In this document: piece by piece, positions 28,471 through 40,300 of the stretch | How the letters are laid out: each line of letters begins with the position of its first letter | How positions within the stretch are numbered: position 1 is the stretch's first letter | Assembly (NCBI GenBank): GCA_011800805.1 | Contig: MPNW01000051.1 | Location: 9,652 to 73,651 of the forward strand | Reading direction: 5' to 3' | DNA length: 64,000 bases | Origin: Hirudo medicinalis | Taxonomy: Eukaryota > Annelida > Clitellata > Hirudinida > Hirudinidae | Translations under genes and position numbers: made by a program | The notes under the pieces: generated by a model | What the model saw: only the letters and a program-made list of their open reading frames with translations | What the model was told of the DNA's origin: nothing | Databases searched by the model: none

Positions 28471-28730
28471 ATTAAACGACTCCTTTGTTTGCTGAGTACT
28501 CTTTGATATTGGATGTTGTCTGATTACAGTGGTTAATTGGTAGTGAATGAATACACTTTTCCGAGCCCGCGGATGGAACCCCTCACGGCCTAATTGACAA
28601 TGAACCTCGTCTCTGAACCCCTTTTGATTTCCGATTCCATTTCTGCTTTTAACCGACAATTTCAGTCCATCATCTCCGCCATCATCCAGGTCCTAGAAAT
28701 CATCTTCACATCGCAGTGTTTAATTCTCAT

Positions 28731-28978
28731 CATCAATTCAGCATCAATTCAGCATCAATTCATCATCATTTCATCATCAATTCAGCATCAATTCACCATC
28801 AATTCATCATCAATTCATCATCAATTCATCACCAATTCATCATCAATTCATCATCAATTCAGCATCAACGCATCATCAATTCATCACCAATTCATCACCA
28901 ATTCATCATCAATTCACCATCAATTCACCATCAATTCATCACCAATTCGGCATCAATTCAGCATCAGCATCATCAATT
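28731..28978 (+). repeat. 11-bp minisatellite, about 21 copies
   Basis: Unit catcaattcaN, where N is g, t or c; a few units read caccaattcat or catcaacgcat. Because 11 is not a multiple of 3 and the unit has no stop, two overlapping frames stay open and encode Ser/Ile/His/Gln-rich peptides. These frames are not evidence of a gene. Confidence 0.95.
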
Positions 28979-29162
28979 TCGAAGACCGGCATCGGCTTTG
29001 TTTGTCTTCATTAATAAATTGAGCCTCTTAAAAATGCTTTCTCATGCTTCCACAAAGAAGAGATTTGGGATTCGGTAATGAATTACATCGTTGATATGTC
29101 AACCTCCTCTCACACGATCCTCTTTCAAAGAGGCGAGCCAAGAAAGAGGCATGCTTTTCAAC

Positions 29163-29179
29163 TAATGATAATAATAGTA

Positions 29180-29220
<41 letters not shown>

Positions 29221-29230
29221 GATAATAATG

Positions 29231-29263
<33 letters not shown>

Positions 29264-29270
29264 TTAACAA
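29163..29270 (+). repeat. AAT/GAT microsatellite
   Basis: Array of AAT with GAT variants upstream of the fucosyltransferase gene. Confidence 0.9.
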
Positions 29271-30092
29271 TTACTAATGCATGTACTACGACATCTGAAT
29301 ACTTAGCCCTACCTTACGACGGTTACATTGAAAGCGGTAAAGCTATCAGCTCAATAGAGTCAGAGAAGTGAGAAAAATTTTTGTTATATCTCAGTAATCG
29401 ATTTATAAGCCAATGATTTTTCTCATGGACTCATCCTGTGTTGGACACACTCAGGCGATGCGAGTAATTCTGATCAGTGTTTTTACATCTTTATAAAGTT
29501 TGTTCGACAAATGATGCGACTTATTTTCGAAGCCATCGCTTTTGATATGTAATTAAATGTCATTTACTTAGTGGCAAGTAGCTGTGCATCGGTCTTTTAC
29601 ACAAGCAGTCGAAGATATTCAGCTCAATTCGAACGACTTCTGGGTTGCTTAACTTGCGTCTTGCTATCACTAACTCCGTCTCATCGAAAGACAGCCGTTT
29701 GCTCAAAACAACGAGGCTTCTTCCTGCCAATACGGACTGCTGAAAATACTAGCATGACGGACTCAAAATCAGCTTTAGTGGCTGTGATGGTTAGGTAACA
29801 GCGTGGATGTGTCTCTGCACAGGATACAGCTACTGTCGGATGTGACTGCCATTGAATATAACCACTGGTTCTCCGCTTGGGTTTCCTAGATGAATAGAAA
29901 GTGAATTGGGATCCTAGTATTGAGCTAACTTGCGATTGGAAAGTGATTTGGCAAAGATATCCATCTGTTGCACAGGTTATAAATTCTAAAATCTGTTTGT
30001 TTTATGTTACATTGCAACTTGATTTCTTTAAAACTAGTATCTGTTTATTGGCTTATTTGTTATTCATCATAATTCAATAATACTTTTACAGA

Positions 30093-33000
30093 ATGAAGCT
30101 AATTGGACCCCAAAGTCGTCGGAGATTTGTAGCCCTTGCAGTACTTGCCGGCATTTTCTTCTGCCTTCGTTTTGCTCGCATTCATCGTTTCAGAACCGCC
30201 AAAAGGAACACTTCCTATGTCACGTTGTGCCCAGAAAGATTAACAGGCTACCATAGGACAGGGAATCATCTTTTCATGTTGTCCGCTGCTCTTGACTTGG
30301 CTGCCAAAACCCGGAGAAGCGTCATAATGCCTTCAAGTAACTGGTTCTTGGATCAAGTCTTTGACTTCAATCGTACTGAACTGAAGGATGCTGACGAGGT
30401 CTTTAAAATGGAGAGGTAATACGATGAGCTTTAATATTGTTTGTATTAATTTATTGCAATAAATAATACTATAGAAATTGTGTATTAACTGCATGGAATT
30501 CATTATTTCAATATTCGGATGTGAACGATTGCCACACGATTTGGCTGGCTTTATCATTGACATCGCTGTTCCAGTTGCTAAAGGACAATTAATTCCCGGC
30601 ATCTTGACTTTTTTAAAAGTTACAAGTACTTTAGCAGTGTCATGAATCAAAATATGAATCAAAATAAACAAACTAAATCAACTAAAGACTGAAGTGATAA
30701 CCAGAAAGGAACGTCCTGATGGAGAATTCCCGCTGATGGACGACGAACATGCATGAAGCATGAACTTAATAGGTGAAGTAAATGGAACTGAACTCAGTAG
30801 GTTGCAGAAACAGTGGTGAGTCGATGATGAACTGTTTAAGTAGACGTTTGAAAGCATGTAAGTTTGTTGATCAGTAATATTTAGTGTAATCCTAGCATAT
30901 ATTCTTGGTCCCAGGCAAAGAATTGAGTGACGTTTGATATTGAATATAACAAAATCAGATCTGTAATTTTGAGACGAACTCACGTTATGCGAAAATAGAG
31001 GATCAAATAGAAGAGGCGACACATGGTGATTTAGTTTGTACCCGAGAACACCTGCATGAAAGTGATTTACATGATGGACTTCTTTAACTGTTTAAAAATA
31101 GGCTTTGTATTGCAAAAATAGGTGGATATTGCAAGGTAAGCATAATGCAACAGGTAGACATTTTTTTTTAAATTAGTAAAGGACTTAAGATAGTGGAGCC
31201 TTTTGGATGCCCAGATTAAGTTGCAATAATTTAGACATGGATGTAAGAGGGAGTAGTACAAAGTGATAACTGTTTTTCCATTAACAAAGCGACGTACGCG
31301 TGAAATTATGCCAATATGACTGGAAATCTTACTGATTAAGTGCTGAAATAATTGCAATTTGAAAGAGAAAGATGTTCGTCCACAATAAGCCCGATAAACC
31401 TACCAAATTGGTCATTAGCCAATTACAGGCTAATAAACATACATTTGAATAATTAACATATTAAAATTAGCTGCATATTCAAATTAGCTTTCTTCAAATG
31501 ATGAGAGTTAATAAAATTGAACTTTAATCCGGATTTAAAGAAATGAGTGATAATCTTGATACCAACTTCAAGCACTTCTCGAGATGTAGTCGTGAAATAA
31601 GATGTGAGGATGATTAAAAATGTATTAATGTAATAATGTATTAATTTAATGTATTGATTAGACATTACCCGATAGTAAATATTACCGGATACCGAATAAT
31701 TTCGAATGGTTCGCCTACCGGATCCATGGATTTAACGGTCCATGTGGTTAGAAATGTTTATTTAAAAAAAATAAAAATCAAAGAAACTCAGAAAATCTTC
31801 ATGTTTTATTTTATTAATTAAAAATAAATTTTAAAAACTACTACACATTTCGTCATGAATTCTGTTGGTGTTAAGAAATAAATATTAGTTCATATAATTC
31901 ATAAGAAGTTATCACACTTCAAGTCATGCTCTATCAAGCATCAATCGACTCTTGCCATCTGAGAGTACATCTCCAACAGTATTGAAAAGTCGTTCACTTG
32001 CAATACTGTGCCAAGTACCAATACGATGCTTGGCCCAATCACTGTGAAAAGCGCTTTGAATGTTGGCACCTTTATGAAGATAAGAATACAAAGAAGCGCT
32101 GTAAAGAAATAAACTTGTTTTTAAAATTTACATAATAAGTAAGATGACTTAAACAGCTATTTATTTATGCCGGATAATGGGCAGGATATGCCGGATAGCG
32201 GTTATTTCCGGATAAGAGTCTACCAGACAAGATGCAACCGGATATCCAGTACATGCCTAATAGTAATGTGATTGAATTCTAACGACGATATCGACGTTAG
32301 ATTGTTGATCCATGAAATTGTTAACGAAAGATAAGTGCAGAAATCTTGTGATTATTAATGGCAAGGTCTGCAATTATTTTAAGTAGGATTTTGCTTGCCA
32401 TTTTTTATTATTATGAATTTATTAATTAAAATTTGTCCTTTTTACTTTAATTTTTTTTTATTTACTTTATTCTCACAACAGGTACGAAAGTAGAGATGAG
32501 ATTTGTCCAGGTGGATATTTCTGCGAAACAATTGAAACTCCACATTTCGACCACGACGCTCGGTTCGGTGACCATCACTTTCTGGAGACGTATTACCAAG
32601 ACAACGAAACGACGCTAGAGGTGTGTGGGCTCAGCCAGACCTATTTGCACGCCCTAAACCCGCAAGTGGCCCGCATGCTCCGACTTCTACCTCCTATGTT
32701 GAAAGATGACGCCTATGACAGAGCCCTGATTGTAATAAATTTGTTTAAGCAAATGATGCTTGAAGAGAAGTTAATTTCATTTGCATTGTATTCCTACAAT
32801 GGTTTGGAAAATCATTCCTACATATCCTTAAAGCCATATTTAAGTTTAGAAACATTATCGTCCCAAAATTATACAACCGGGAAAGGCCAAGAGCCCCTGG
32901 TCGTTGGAATTCACGTCAGAATGGGAGATTTTTTGGACACGTCACATGTGGAATATGGGTTGATGGTTGCCGATGGACAGTATTTTCGAAGATCTGTCGA

Positions 33001-33384
33001 ATATTTCATAAAATCCAACGTGAAGGTTGTATTTGTGGTGCTGAGCGACGACATCCAATGGGTCACAGACAATTTTGCCGACTATTTCAATCCCAGCAGT
33101 ATGATCTCATTGGATTCTGTAGAAAAAACGCAAAAGCGAACCATGTTTGATTCTGAGAACGTCAAAATAGTCTTCTTCAGGGACACCTTGCCTCAGGATT
33201 TTGCCCTTCTTTGCGATCCGAAGCTCTGATAATTTCGACCGGAACTTTCGGGTGGTGGGCTGCGTGGTTCAACGGAAGAGCGAAGGTCGTATACTACGAG
33301 AATTACCCCAGGCGTGACTCAGAACTTGGAGAAAAAATGAATAAAACGAACTACTACATGCAGCACTGGATACCAATGAGTTGA
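30093..33384 (+). CDS. GT11 alpha-1,2-fucosyltransferase-like protein, frame broken near 33215
   Basis: Type II Golgi glycosyltransferase that by family would add fucose from GDP-fucose in alpha-1,2 linkage. Two exons, 30093-30415 and 32482-33384, joined in phase 2 across a 2.1-kb intron. N-terminal anchor FVALAVLAGIFFCLRF at about residues 13-28; GNHLFMLSAALDLA resembles the family's GNQ(M/L)F-AAL block; GIHVRMGDF is the GDP-fucose motif (family HxRRGD, here with Met for the second Arg); VFVVLSDDIQWV and STGTFGWWAAW are the later motifs. After LCD at about 33215 the frame stops at 33229, but the motif STGTFGWW and a good C-terminus continue in another frame to a stop at 33382-33384. One base appears missing, either an assembly error or a real lesion. 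Total about 409 residues, the family length. Confidence 0.8.
30678..31357 (-). mobile_element. Non-LTR retrotransposon (LINE) remnant in the fucosyltransferase intron
   Basis: Minus-strand frame 31357-31067 has ISSHIGIISRVRRFV and then LYYSLLHPCLNYCNLIW, the region after the reverse-transcriptase palm of jockey/CR1-like LINEs. The next frame, 31022-30678, has NYRSDFVIFNIKRHSILCLGPRIY, matching the LINE C-terminal block ending in GPKIW. Frames are shifted against each other and there is no catalytic YxDD block, so this is a fragment. It lies opposite to the host gene. Confidence 0.75.
31659..32259 (-). mobile_element. hAT transposon remnant with CCGGATA subterminal repeats
   Basis: Minus strand 32000-31924 encodes ASERLFNTVGDVLSDGKSRL followed by MLDRA and a stop, the C-terminal dimerisation motif of hAT transposases. 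The motif CCGGATA occurs at about 31685, 32170, 32191, 32208 and 32238. The right end reads TAGGCATGTACTGGATATCC inward and the left end TAGACATTACCCGATA, an imperfect terminal inverted repeat. Only about 600 bp remain. It is inserted in the intron of the fucosyltransferase gene. Confidence 0.7.
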
Positions 33385-33904
33385 CGAATCTGCAACGGAG
33401 TGAAAGAAAAGCAGGGGTCTCCAATGAGCGGTGCATTTTTCCAATCAACATCATCCTTTGTTAAAAAAAATGTCTCGATGTGAACATTATTACATTTTGC
33501 AATTACATTATTTAATTCCATTTTTCATTCAATTAGGTTCAATATTTCCTTTGCTATATTTTTGCTTTTATCTAAAGCGACGCGTCTAAAATATCGACTT
33601 TGTGAAATGATCTTCTTCCATCAATCTTAATTGTGCCTAACTGTTGTTGTTGGTTAATGTCCATTAGGTAGCTTCATTTATATAGCCACGAGCGCAACAT
33701 CAGAGGCTCATTTTGTCAACCATTTATATGTATATCATTCCTTCCCACCTTACTATTTTGAGCTCAAATAAATGGAACAGCCCAATGCTTTTTAAGAAAT
33801 ACATTTCTATGAAAATCACTAAATAACTTTTTTTTTATATTTTCAAAAACTCATTTACTGAACGAGTTAAAAATAAAACTTCATGAATAAACTAAATTTT
33901 AACT
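33385..33904. other. 3' ends of the fucosyltransferase and RBBP5 genes
   Basis: Convergent genes with 520 bp between stop codons. An AATAAA signal for the plus-strand gene lies at about 33765. No other gene seen. Confidence 0.5.
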
Positions 33905-35356
33905 TTAACTCCGCCTCTTCGACTTTGCCTGATCCTTACCCCTTTGGGTCCTGCTTGGAATCCCTTTCGAGGGAGACGATTGCTTGTTTAAGAGTGGGTG
34001 AACGTCCCCAACTGAGGCATCGGGCAAATCAACGTCGATGGTCCTTCGTCTCTTTGGCAGAGATTCGTTACTTCCTGAACTGCTTCTTTTCCTATGCAGT
34101 GCCTCATCCAAGTTCATGGCTGCATAGTCTTCTTCGACGTCTTCTATCTCTGGCGCAATCGGAATAAACACGAGAAGATCCTGGCCATCTTCCTCCTCGT
34201 CACTACTCAAAAGACCTGACACAGGCTCCACTGTGGTCACGTCCACCTCCAAGTCCTCTTCAGAGTCCACATCCTTGACTTCTTGGACGATCTCTTTGTC
34301 CTCATCTTCTACGTCGAATTCCGACTCCCTCTCTTCGTATTCAACGTTTTCATCCAGCTCCTTGAAGCCTGGAGCGAACGCGCTCCAATTTTCCACCACC
34401 TTTTGGGACCACACGGATACTGTTCCGCTGGCGACAGAGACGATGATTGGCTTGACAGGATGCCAAACCACGTCGAGTAGCATTTCGGCTCTACTTCCGA
34501 GCAGGAACTTGCTCAGATTTCCGTTTGACTTTTCCCAGATGTAGATGGAATGCTGCTTGGAAGATCCTGCCACCACATGTTCTCCGTCTCCAGAGAAGCA
34601 ACACTTCCTCCAAGATGACTTATTGACGAGGTCCTGCATTTTTTGCAGAGGCTCCAGCTCTCCGTTACGACCACAAGTCAGCGCACTCTCGACATTATAA
34701 ACCCTGATGATTCTGTCTGAGGCGTTGACAAGAAAGCACCCACCCTTTCTGGAAAATTCGATGGACCTCAGCGCAGTACTCGAAGTGGATAATCCGACTC
34801 TGAACGATGCTTTTAGCTCAAGAGACTGGGTATCGAAGATCATTACATTTCCCCTGCCATTTCCTGTAAAGACATGCTGTCCTCTGCGATCGAATGCAGT
34901 GCATACGTTCGCGTCACCGTCTTCATCGAGGGGAACGACCCTGTGCGGTTTCTCGGTATTCATCAGGACGGCCGCGTGCTTCATTGGGGCAGCCAGGAAC
35001 GTCTTATCATCTCTTGGGTGGAACTGAACAGCGAGCACCGGCGACGGAAACTTGAAGGTGTTCAAGCAATGACCGGTAAGAACGTTCCATATGGAGACGG
35101 TTTTGTCGGTCGCCGCGCTCAACAGCTTGTGCCCGGTTCGACTCCAACTAAGGGAGCATACCGGGTGAACGTGGGCGCTGATGGTCTGCGCTATTCCTCT
35201 GGTCAGAGTGTCGAAGATTACTAATCGCCCGTCATTGCATGCGACTGCCAGCAAAGTGCCCCATCTGTTGAAGGCACACGTGATTGCCATGCTTCCGCAG
35301 TCCAGCACCCCATCGAGTTCATCTGGGAAGTTTTGATCGAAAGACGCAAGACTCAT
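33905..35356 (-). CDS. RBBP5: Retinoblastoma-binding protein 5 (COMPASS/MLL complex WD40 subunit)
   Basis: Core WRAD subunit of SET1/MLL histone H3K4 methyltransferase complexes, nuclear. 483 residues in one uninterrupted frame; human has 538. N-terminal beta-propeller with family blocks CAFNRWGTLLAVACNDGRLV, HVHPVCSLSWSRTGHKL, RIIRVYNVESALTCGR and CCFSGDGEHVVAGSSKQHS. After it comes NWSAFAPGFKELDENVEYEE and then the acidic segment EVDVTTVEPVSGLLSSDEEE, which in human contacts ASH2L and MLL, then IPIAPEIEDVEEDY and a basic tail with HPLL. The C-terminus is shorter than in vertebrates. I start at 35356 (MSLASFDQNFPDE) rather than the upstream in-frame ATG at 35386, because a CAG acceptor stands two bases before it and the family N-terminus (MNLELLESFGQN in human) matches from there. 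Confidence 0.95.
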   Translation of the reverse strand: MSLASFDQNFPDELDGVLDCGSMAITCAFNRWGTLLAVACNDGRLVIFDTLTRGIAQTISAHVHPVCSLSWSRTGHKLLSAATDKTVSIWNVLTGHCLNTFKFPSPVLAVQFHPRDDKTFLAAPMKHAAVLMNTEKPHRVVPLDEDGDANVCTAFDRRGQHVFTGNGRGNVMIFDTQSLELKASFRVGLSTSSTALRSIEFSRKGGCFLVNASDRIIRVYNVESALTCGRNGELEPLQKMQDLVNKSSWRKCCFSGDGEHVVAGSSKQHSIYIWEKSNGNLSKFLLGSRAEMLLDVVWHPVKPIIVSVASGTVSVWSQKVVENWSAFAPGFKELDENVEYEERESEFDVEDEDKEIVQEVKDVDSEEDLEVDVTTVEPVSGLLSSDEEEDGQDLLVFIPIAPEIEDVEEDYAAMNLDEALHRKRSSSGSNESLPKRRRTIDVDLPDASVGDVHPLLNKQSSPSKGIPSRTQRGKDQAKSKRRS

Positions 35357-37356
35357 TCCTGGAATGAAATTTATTGGTGACTTCACTATTTATCTTATAT
35401 AACCGGTGTCACACGAAGCCAATCGTCCGGCTTATTGGAGGACCGGCTCTGCCAAAGACCTCTTGTGAAAGATCGAAAACTAAATATTTTAAAATATTTA
35501 ATATTTTATATCTTTGATTGAGAATTTCTATATTATTTAAAAGCAAGCTAAATTATGAATCCCGAACAATACTGTTGAATATGAAAATACTTGAGAACGG
35601 ACGAAAAAGAAGTAAAATTAGATAAAAACAAAGACGCAATAATACAGCACAAAGACATTTTTCAAATTAAAAGAAAATTTAAGTCCGAAATATTTTCTTA
35701 GTTTTAGATGTCACTTTCTCTAATCCGTAGAACGACTTATAAATGGCCGCGTTAGGATATTAGGACTGGGCTTTCGTTTTGAACAGTAAACATTTCTTGG
35801 TTGAGATGACTTAGTTAGACTTACAATACAAGTCATAAATTAACTGTAGAGAATAATACAGTCACGAATTATTATTTCTTTTGGATAATGTCAAGTTGAT
35901 GGCGACAGGTTGGCCAATCCGCAAAACTGACTGTTGGTGGTCCGATTATACACTGGCAGAGGCTTGATGCCATATTGAGATAACGACGAGATAGCGAGGC
36001 CAGAGGGTAAACAAATCTCTTGTATCGCAGGAATAAACGAGATTAGGCTTAATCCTGATAGGCTCTAGATATTTCAACATCACTTATCAAAATTTGGAGG
36101 GTGCTCTGTGTCACAATCCTATGTAATTCTAGCGTAAGTTTCGTCTCCAAACGCTCCTACCCTTTTGTGGATCTGGGTTAAAATTGGATGGCAATAAATA
36201 TAGTGGACCACCTCCATTCAACAGTGACCCTCTTATCCACTATGTTGATCTTAGCTATTGATTGCAGTTAAGGTGTCTGATTTCCTGCAGGTCCAATAAA
36301 ACCAAGTGAGCTTCCAAACACATCATAGGTAGGTACCTAATGCCCGAACTCTGGGACGAAACTGATCTCGCAGTAACATAAACTCTTGAGATTCCCTTGC
36401 AATGACATGCAGACATGACTGAAGGTTATTGCCACAAATAAATTGATATCAAACAGATTAAAATATCACCAATTATTATCAAATTCATTGTTTTTTAAAC
36501 CGTCAAAAGAAAAAAGAAAGGCCAACCAATTGGTGAATCTCATAATGTATGATTGCGACGGGCTCGGTCGAGAATGAAAACCTACGAGAACGAACAACCC
36601 GGTCGCCTTACGGACGGGGAGGTCGACGAAGATAACGAAATGACTTAAATTTGAATTAGAATTTCGAATGAAATAAAAAAAAAAATTAATAATGATCGCC
36701 CGACGAGAAGGTGCAAAATGGCACTAGTTAGCATGTTCTCGGGTCGAGTTCAAGTGGCCATGCACGGAAGTAAGCCTTAGGATAGTGCAGGTGCGAGTAA
36801 GTCGTACAGTATTTTAAGCATCATATATAATAAAAAAAAACCTGCGAATCATCAATCTGATTATTAGCATCATTGTAAAACCATAACAAATTCATAATAA
36901 ACAGATAATAATAATGATGATGATAATGGTAATAATAATGATGATAATAATAATAATAATAATAATAATAATAGTAATGGTGACAAGCTGACAGAGCAAA
37001 CTAGATGATTAAAGACTTTTTCTTGTTATCTTTATTTTACAGGATAACAAATGAAGGGAAAATTAACAGCATGACTTGAAAGACATCTTCCCAAATGCCA
37101 CTGCATGCTCCTCCATTTGCCTGCAGACATCTGTTAAAAATCACGAAAATTAATAAAACAAATAATAACAATAAAAAAAAAATTAATAATTGAACAATTA
37201 GCTAATAACGAACCACCGAATTAAATATTCTCACACGAGGTAACCGCAAACATATTTTTGTCATAAGGACTTATCAATACATACTGGTACACAATGAAAA
37301 CTTAATGGCATCAGCCTATTGAACAAAACGGACGGCCGGGCAACTCACGCTCGCAA
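35357..37356. other. Spacer between RBBP5 and CNOT4
   Basis: Contains the upstream region of RBBP5 and the 3' UTR of CNOT4. A GAT/AAT microsatellite lies at about 36905-36975. A CNOT4 polyadenylation signal (AATAAA on the minus strand) lies at 37031-37036. No further exon recognised. Confidence 0.5.
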
Positions 37357-40300
37357 TCACATGTGCTCTTTCCTCGACGGGTGCAACTTTTCAAATCCCG
37401 GCGGGGGCGGTACCCCGGGGACTCTCGCGGAGAATAGAGGCACGTGCTGAGGCGCGTCCGACGTGCCGTTCGTTGGCCCCGGCCAATTGAAAGATCGGCG
37501 GACGGCAGACTCCTGCTGCTGCGTCCTCTGGTAGTTTGAGTAGTTGAACCCCATTTGTTGTTGCTGCTGTTGGATCACGAGGTTGGCATTGTAGGAAGAT
37601 GGGGTGGCTGGAATGAACAAAATGTTCGTGAGACGCACGTTCAAAATCCGAAGCTCGCGCAGCAAACGCGACCGGACCTTTTGAAGAACAATGATTTAAG
37701 CTCTGCTTACAATTCATAGCAATAAAAGAATTTATTCGAAAATGTTTCCTTCTAGAATTATAACTAATTAAAGGTTAAATTAGAGAATTTCTGCAGAACA
37801 CTCCTCCACAAAAAAAAAGACCATTGAAAGACCTGTGCCATCCACTGCAACTTGAAAAACAACAATAAACTACCAATTTTCTAAGTTTCTGATTTGAAAT
37901 CAGGCAAATAAGATATCGAGTAGCAGAGTTTTCAACTTTATACTATAATTTCAAAATACTAACAGTAATTGGCCACGGCACCGGTGTTGACTATGGCTGG
38001 ATCGAGACAGGCCACTTCGTGCATCGAGCCACTGGCGATCTCTGAATTTGGTTTACAGGCTTGAATGTTGAATCGACGACATGAGGTGTGAGTCATGAGA
38101 CCAATGGCATTAATAACGACATGCATGCATGTCGGGCCATTCTCAATTGCTCAGAAAAAGAAACATTGTCAAAAGTATGTAATACAGCCTTGTGGAGAGC
38201 ATTTTGCTTTGCTTATCGGAAGTGCTCTCCTAACATTGGAATAATATAATATTGAACGTGTGAAATCAAATGATCTCCTACTGGAAAAGCACTCTGCAGC
38301 TTTACAAACAAGAGCATTACAAGTATAAATCATGAATCCTCAAATAAGGCATGGGTAATAATAAGTCATCCCAGTGATTCAAACAACTTAACAAGACCTC
38401 GGACATTCTGCCAAAGGACAGCGAAACACACACAAGTTCGCAACTCGAAAGTCAGTTAAATAGAATCTTTATGTTTGCTTTAAAAAGGGGAATGATTGTA
38501 ACCTCCATTCCTCATGGAAGTATCCAGGAACGCGTCCCCATTAGTCGACACCGGTCGCTTGGCCGGCACATTTGGATTCTCCTTGACGAACGGCGGACTG
38601 GGACCGAAGCTGATGTTGACGTTTGGCAACATGGCCTTCAAGCCATCCTGCCATCTTTTCTGTTCATTTGGTAAAACGTGACTCTGAAAGGAGAATGATT
38701 TATTATTATTATTATTATTACATTGTATTAACAAATGTTATTATAATGCTGGTATAAACAAATTTCGAACAAGATATTTTAAAATTAGAAACAGCTCCAC
38801 GTAAATGTGACAATACAAACTAAGTAACTGAACAACAAGTTCAACATGATAAGTAACGTCATCTAATAACGAGTAATGTTTAAAAATATTTTATTGCTTT
38901 CGGTCAACTTCATCCGGCCCGCATCATCCGAAACACCATGCCCTCGCAGACGCATACCATGTTCTGCTGCTCCTGCAACTGCTTCAGTTGTTGTTGTTGT
39001 TGTTGTCTTGCCATGGCCTGGTTGTTGCCAGACAGAAGAGCATTGTTGCCGGGGAGAAGTTGGCCATTGAATACGACCGAAGGCGGCATAAATTGCGACC
39101 GGAGTCTTTGATTGGCCAGTTCGAGTTGTTGCTGTTGTCGTTGCATGTACAGGTAATGTTGTTGTTGCTGCATCTGCTGGTGCACGTGAGCATTGGAATA
39201 CTGGTCGTTCAGGGTCGCCGGCCGTTGCTGTTCCTGCAACCTGAGGAAGAGCGGACGGTCCCGGTTCGGGAGGTCGGAGAAAAGGGAGCTGCCCGGCTTG
39301 GAGTCCATAGGAGGGTAGACCGGAGCCCTCACCCCATTCACGAACTGTTGTTGTTGGTGGTGCTGCATCATCAGTTGCATCCTTTGCTGTTGTCTCTGTC
39401 GATCCATCTCCTCCAGTAGATCTTGTTGCCTAAAGCTCCTGTTGTTGGTCATGGACATATCTGCGTAGGGGTCAGGATAAGAGTCTAAGTAATGATACTC
39501 GAAACCCCATCGACTTTCGAAAGCTCTAAACAATCGAGCTGGAATGGTGAAGTGGAAAATGAGAATACAACGACACAAAACACAACAACAGCTCTGGCAC
39601 ATTATGGAAAAATGATCAAAAAAACTAGATCTAACGACAAAAATGTCGGAAACTGCACAACTCACCGGAACTGCTCAACAATGGTTGGTCGTTGCTGTTG
39701 TTGAAGAAGGTTTCAAAGCGGCTCGACCTGTTCTCCCCTTGAGGCCGGAACCCGCACGACCCGAGCATCGACCTTTCGGCCTCCGTTCGGAGGAAGCTGG
39801 TCGACGTCTGACAGTACAGCGGTCTCTCTTCCATGATGCGCTCGTTGTTTATCATGTCGAGTCCTAACGAGACTATTTTCCACGGATCAATGTCTGGAAA
39901 AGGCAAAAAGTTACGGTCGTTTTAAATCACTCGTAATAACTCGATCGTTAAAGTGTACAAGAAAATAAAAAACGCCATCCTACCGTCGTCATGGCGATCG
40001 TCATCCTTGCTGCAGTCCGGCGAGTTCGTCCGATCCTCCACTTTCAAGTCGGCCATCTCGACCTCGACTGGAATGAGCATCGATTTGTAAAATAACTCTT
40101 GAATTGATATTATTAATATTTTATCGCTACCAAACTGATTTCAGTCTTCATTTTTCAATACGACGACATTAATTATACGAGCATATAAATCTCAGATAAC
40201 ACCACTCAGGCACAAACTCACTGTCAGAAATGTCGAGAAGCTTAGAAGGCGGCAGTGCTCCCTTGTTGTGAGGAGTTGAGGCGATGCCGTCGAAGAAACA

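Larger units (their letters stand above)
20641..30092. other. Gene-poor interval with decayed repeats
   Basis: After the mannosidase 3' UTR I see no conserved coding exon up to the fucosyltransferase gene. The interval holds a SINE (22957-23075), related repeat fragments (23300-23480, 24060-24180, 25266-25318, 26975-26996), a Tc1/mariner remnant (24240-24819), an inverted repeat (25678-26150), a purine tract (26684-26808), AAT arrays and an 11-bp minisatellite. There is one ambiguous base (n) near 27255. Confidence 0.6.

Noticed and set aside
28731..28978. CRISPR-like array
   Set aside because: Units are contiguous 11-mers without unique spacers, in animal nuclear DNA.
28594..29078. 142- and 120-codon Ser/Ile/His frames
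   Set aside because: Produced by the 11-bp minisatellite, which has no stop in two frames.
35357..35386. Upstream in-frame ATG of RBBP5
   Set aside because: A splice acceptor lies between it and the conserved start, and family proteins begin at the downstream Met.
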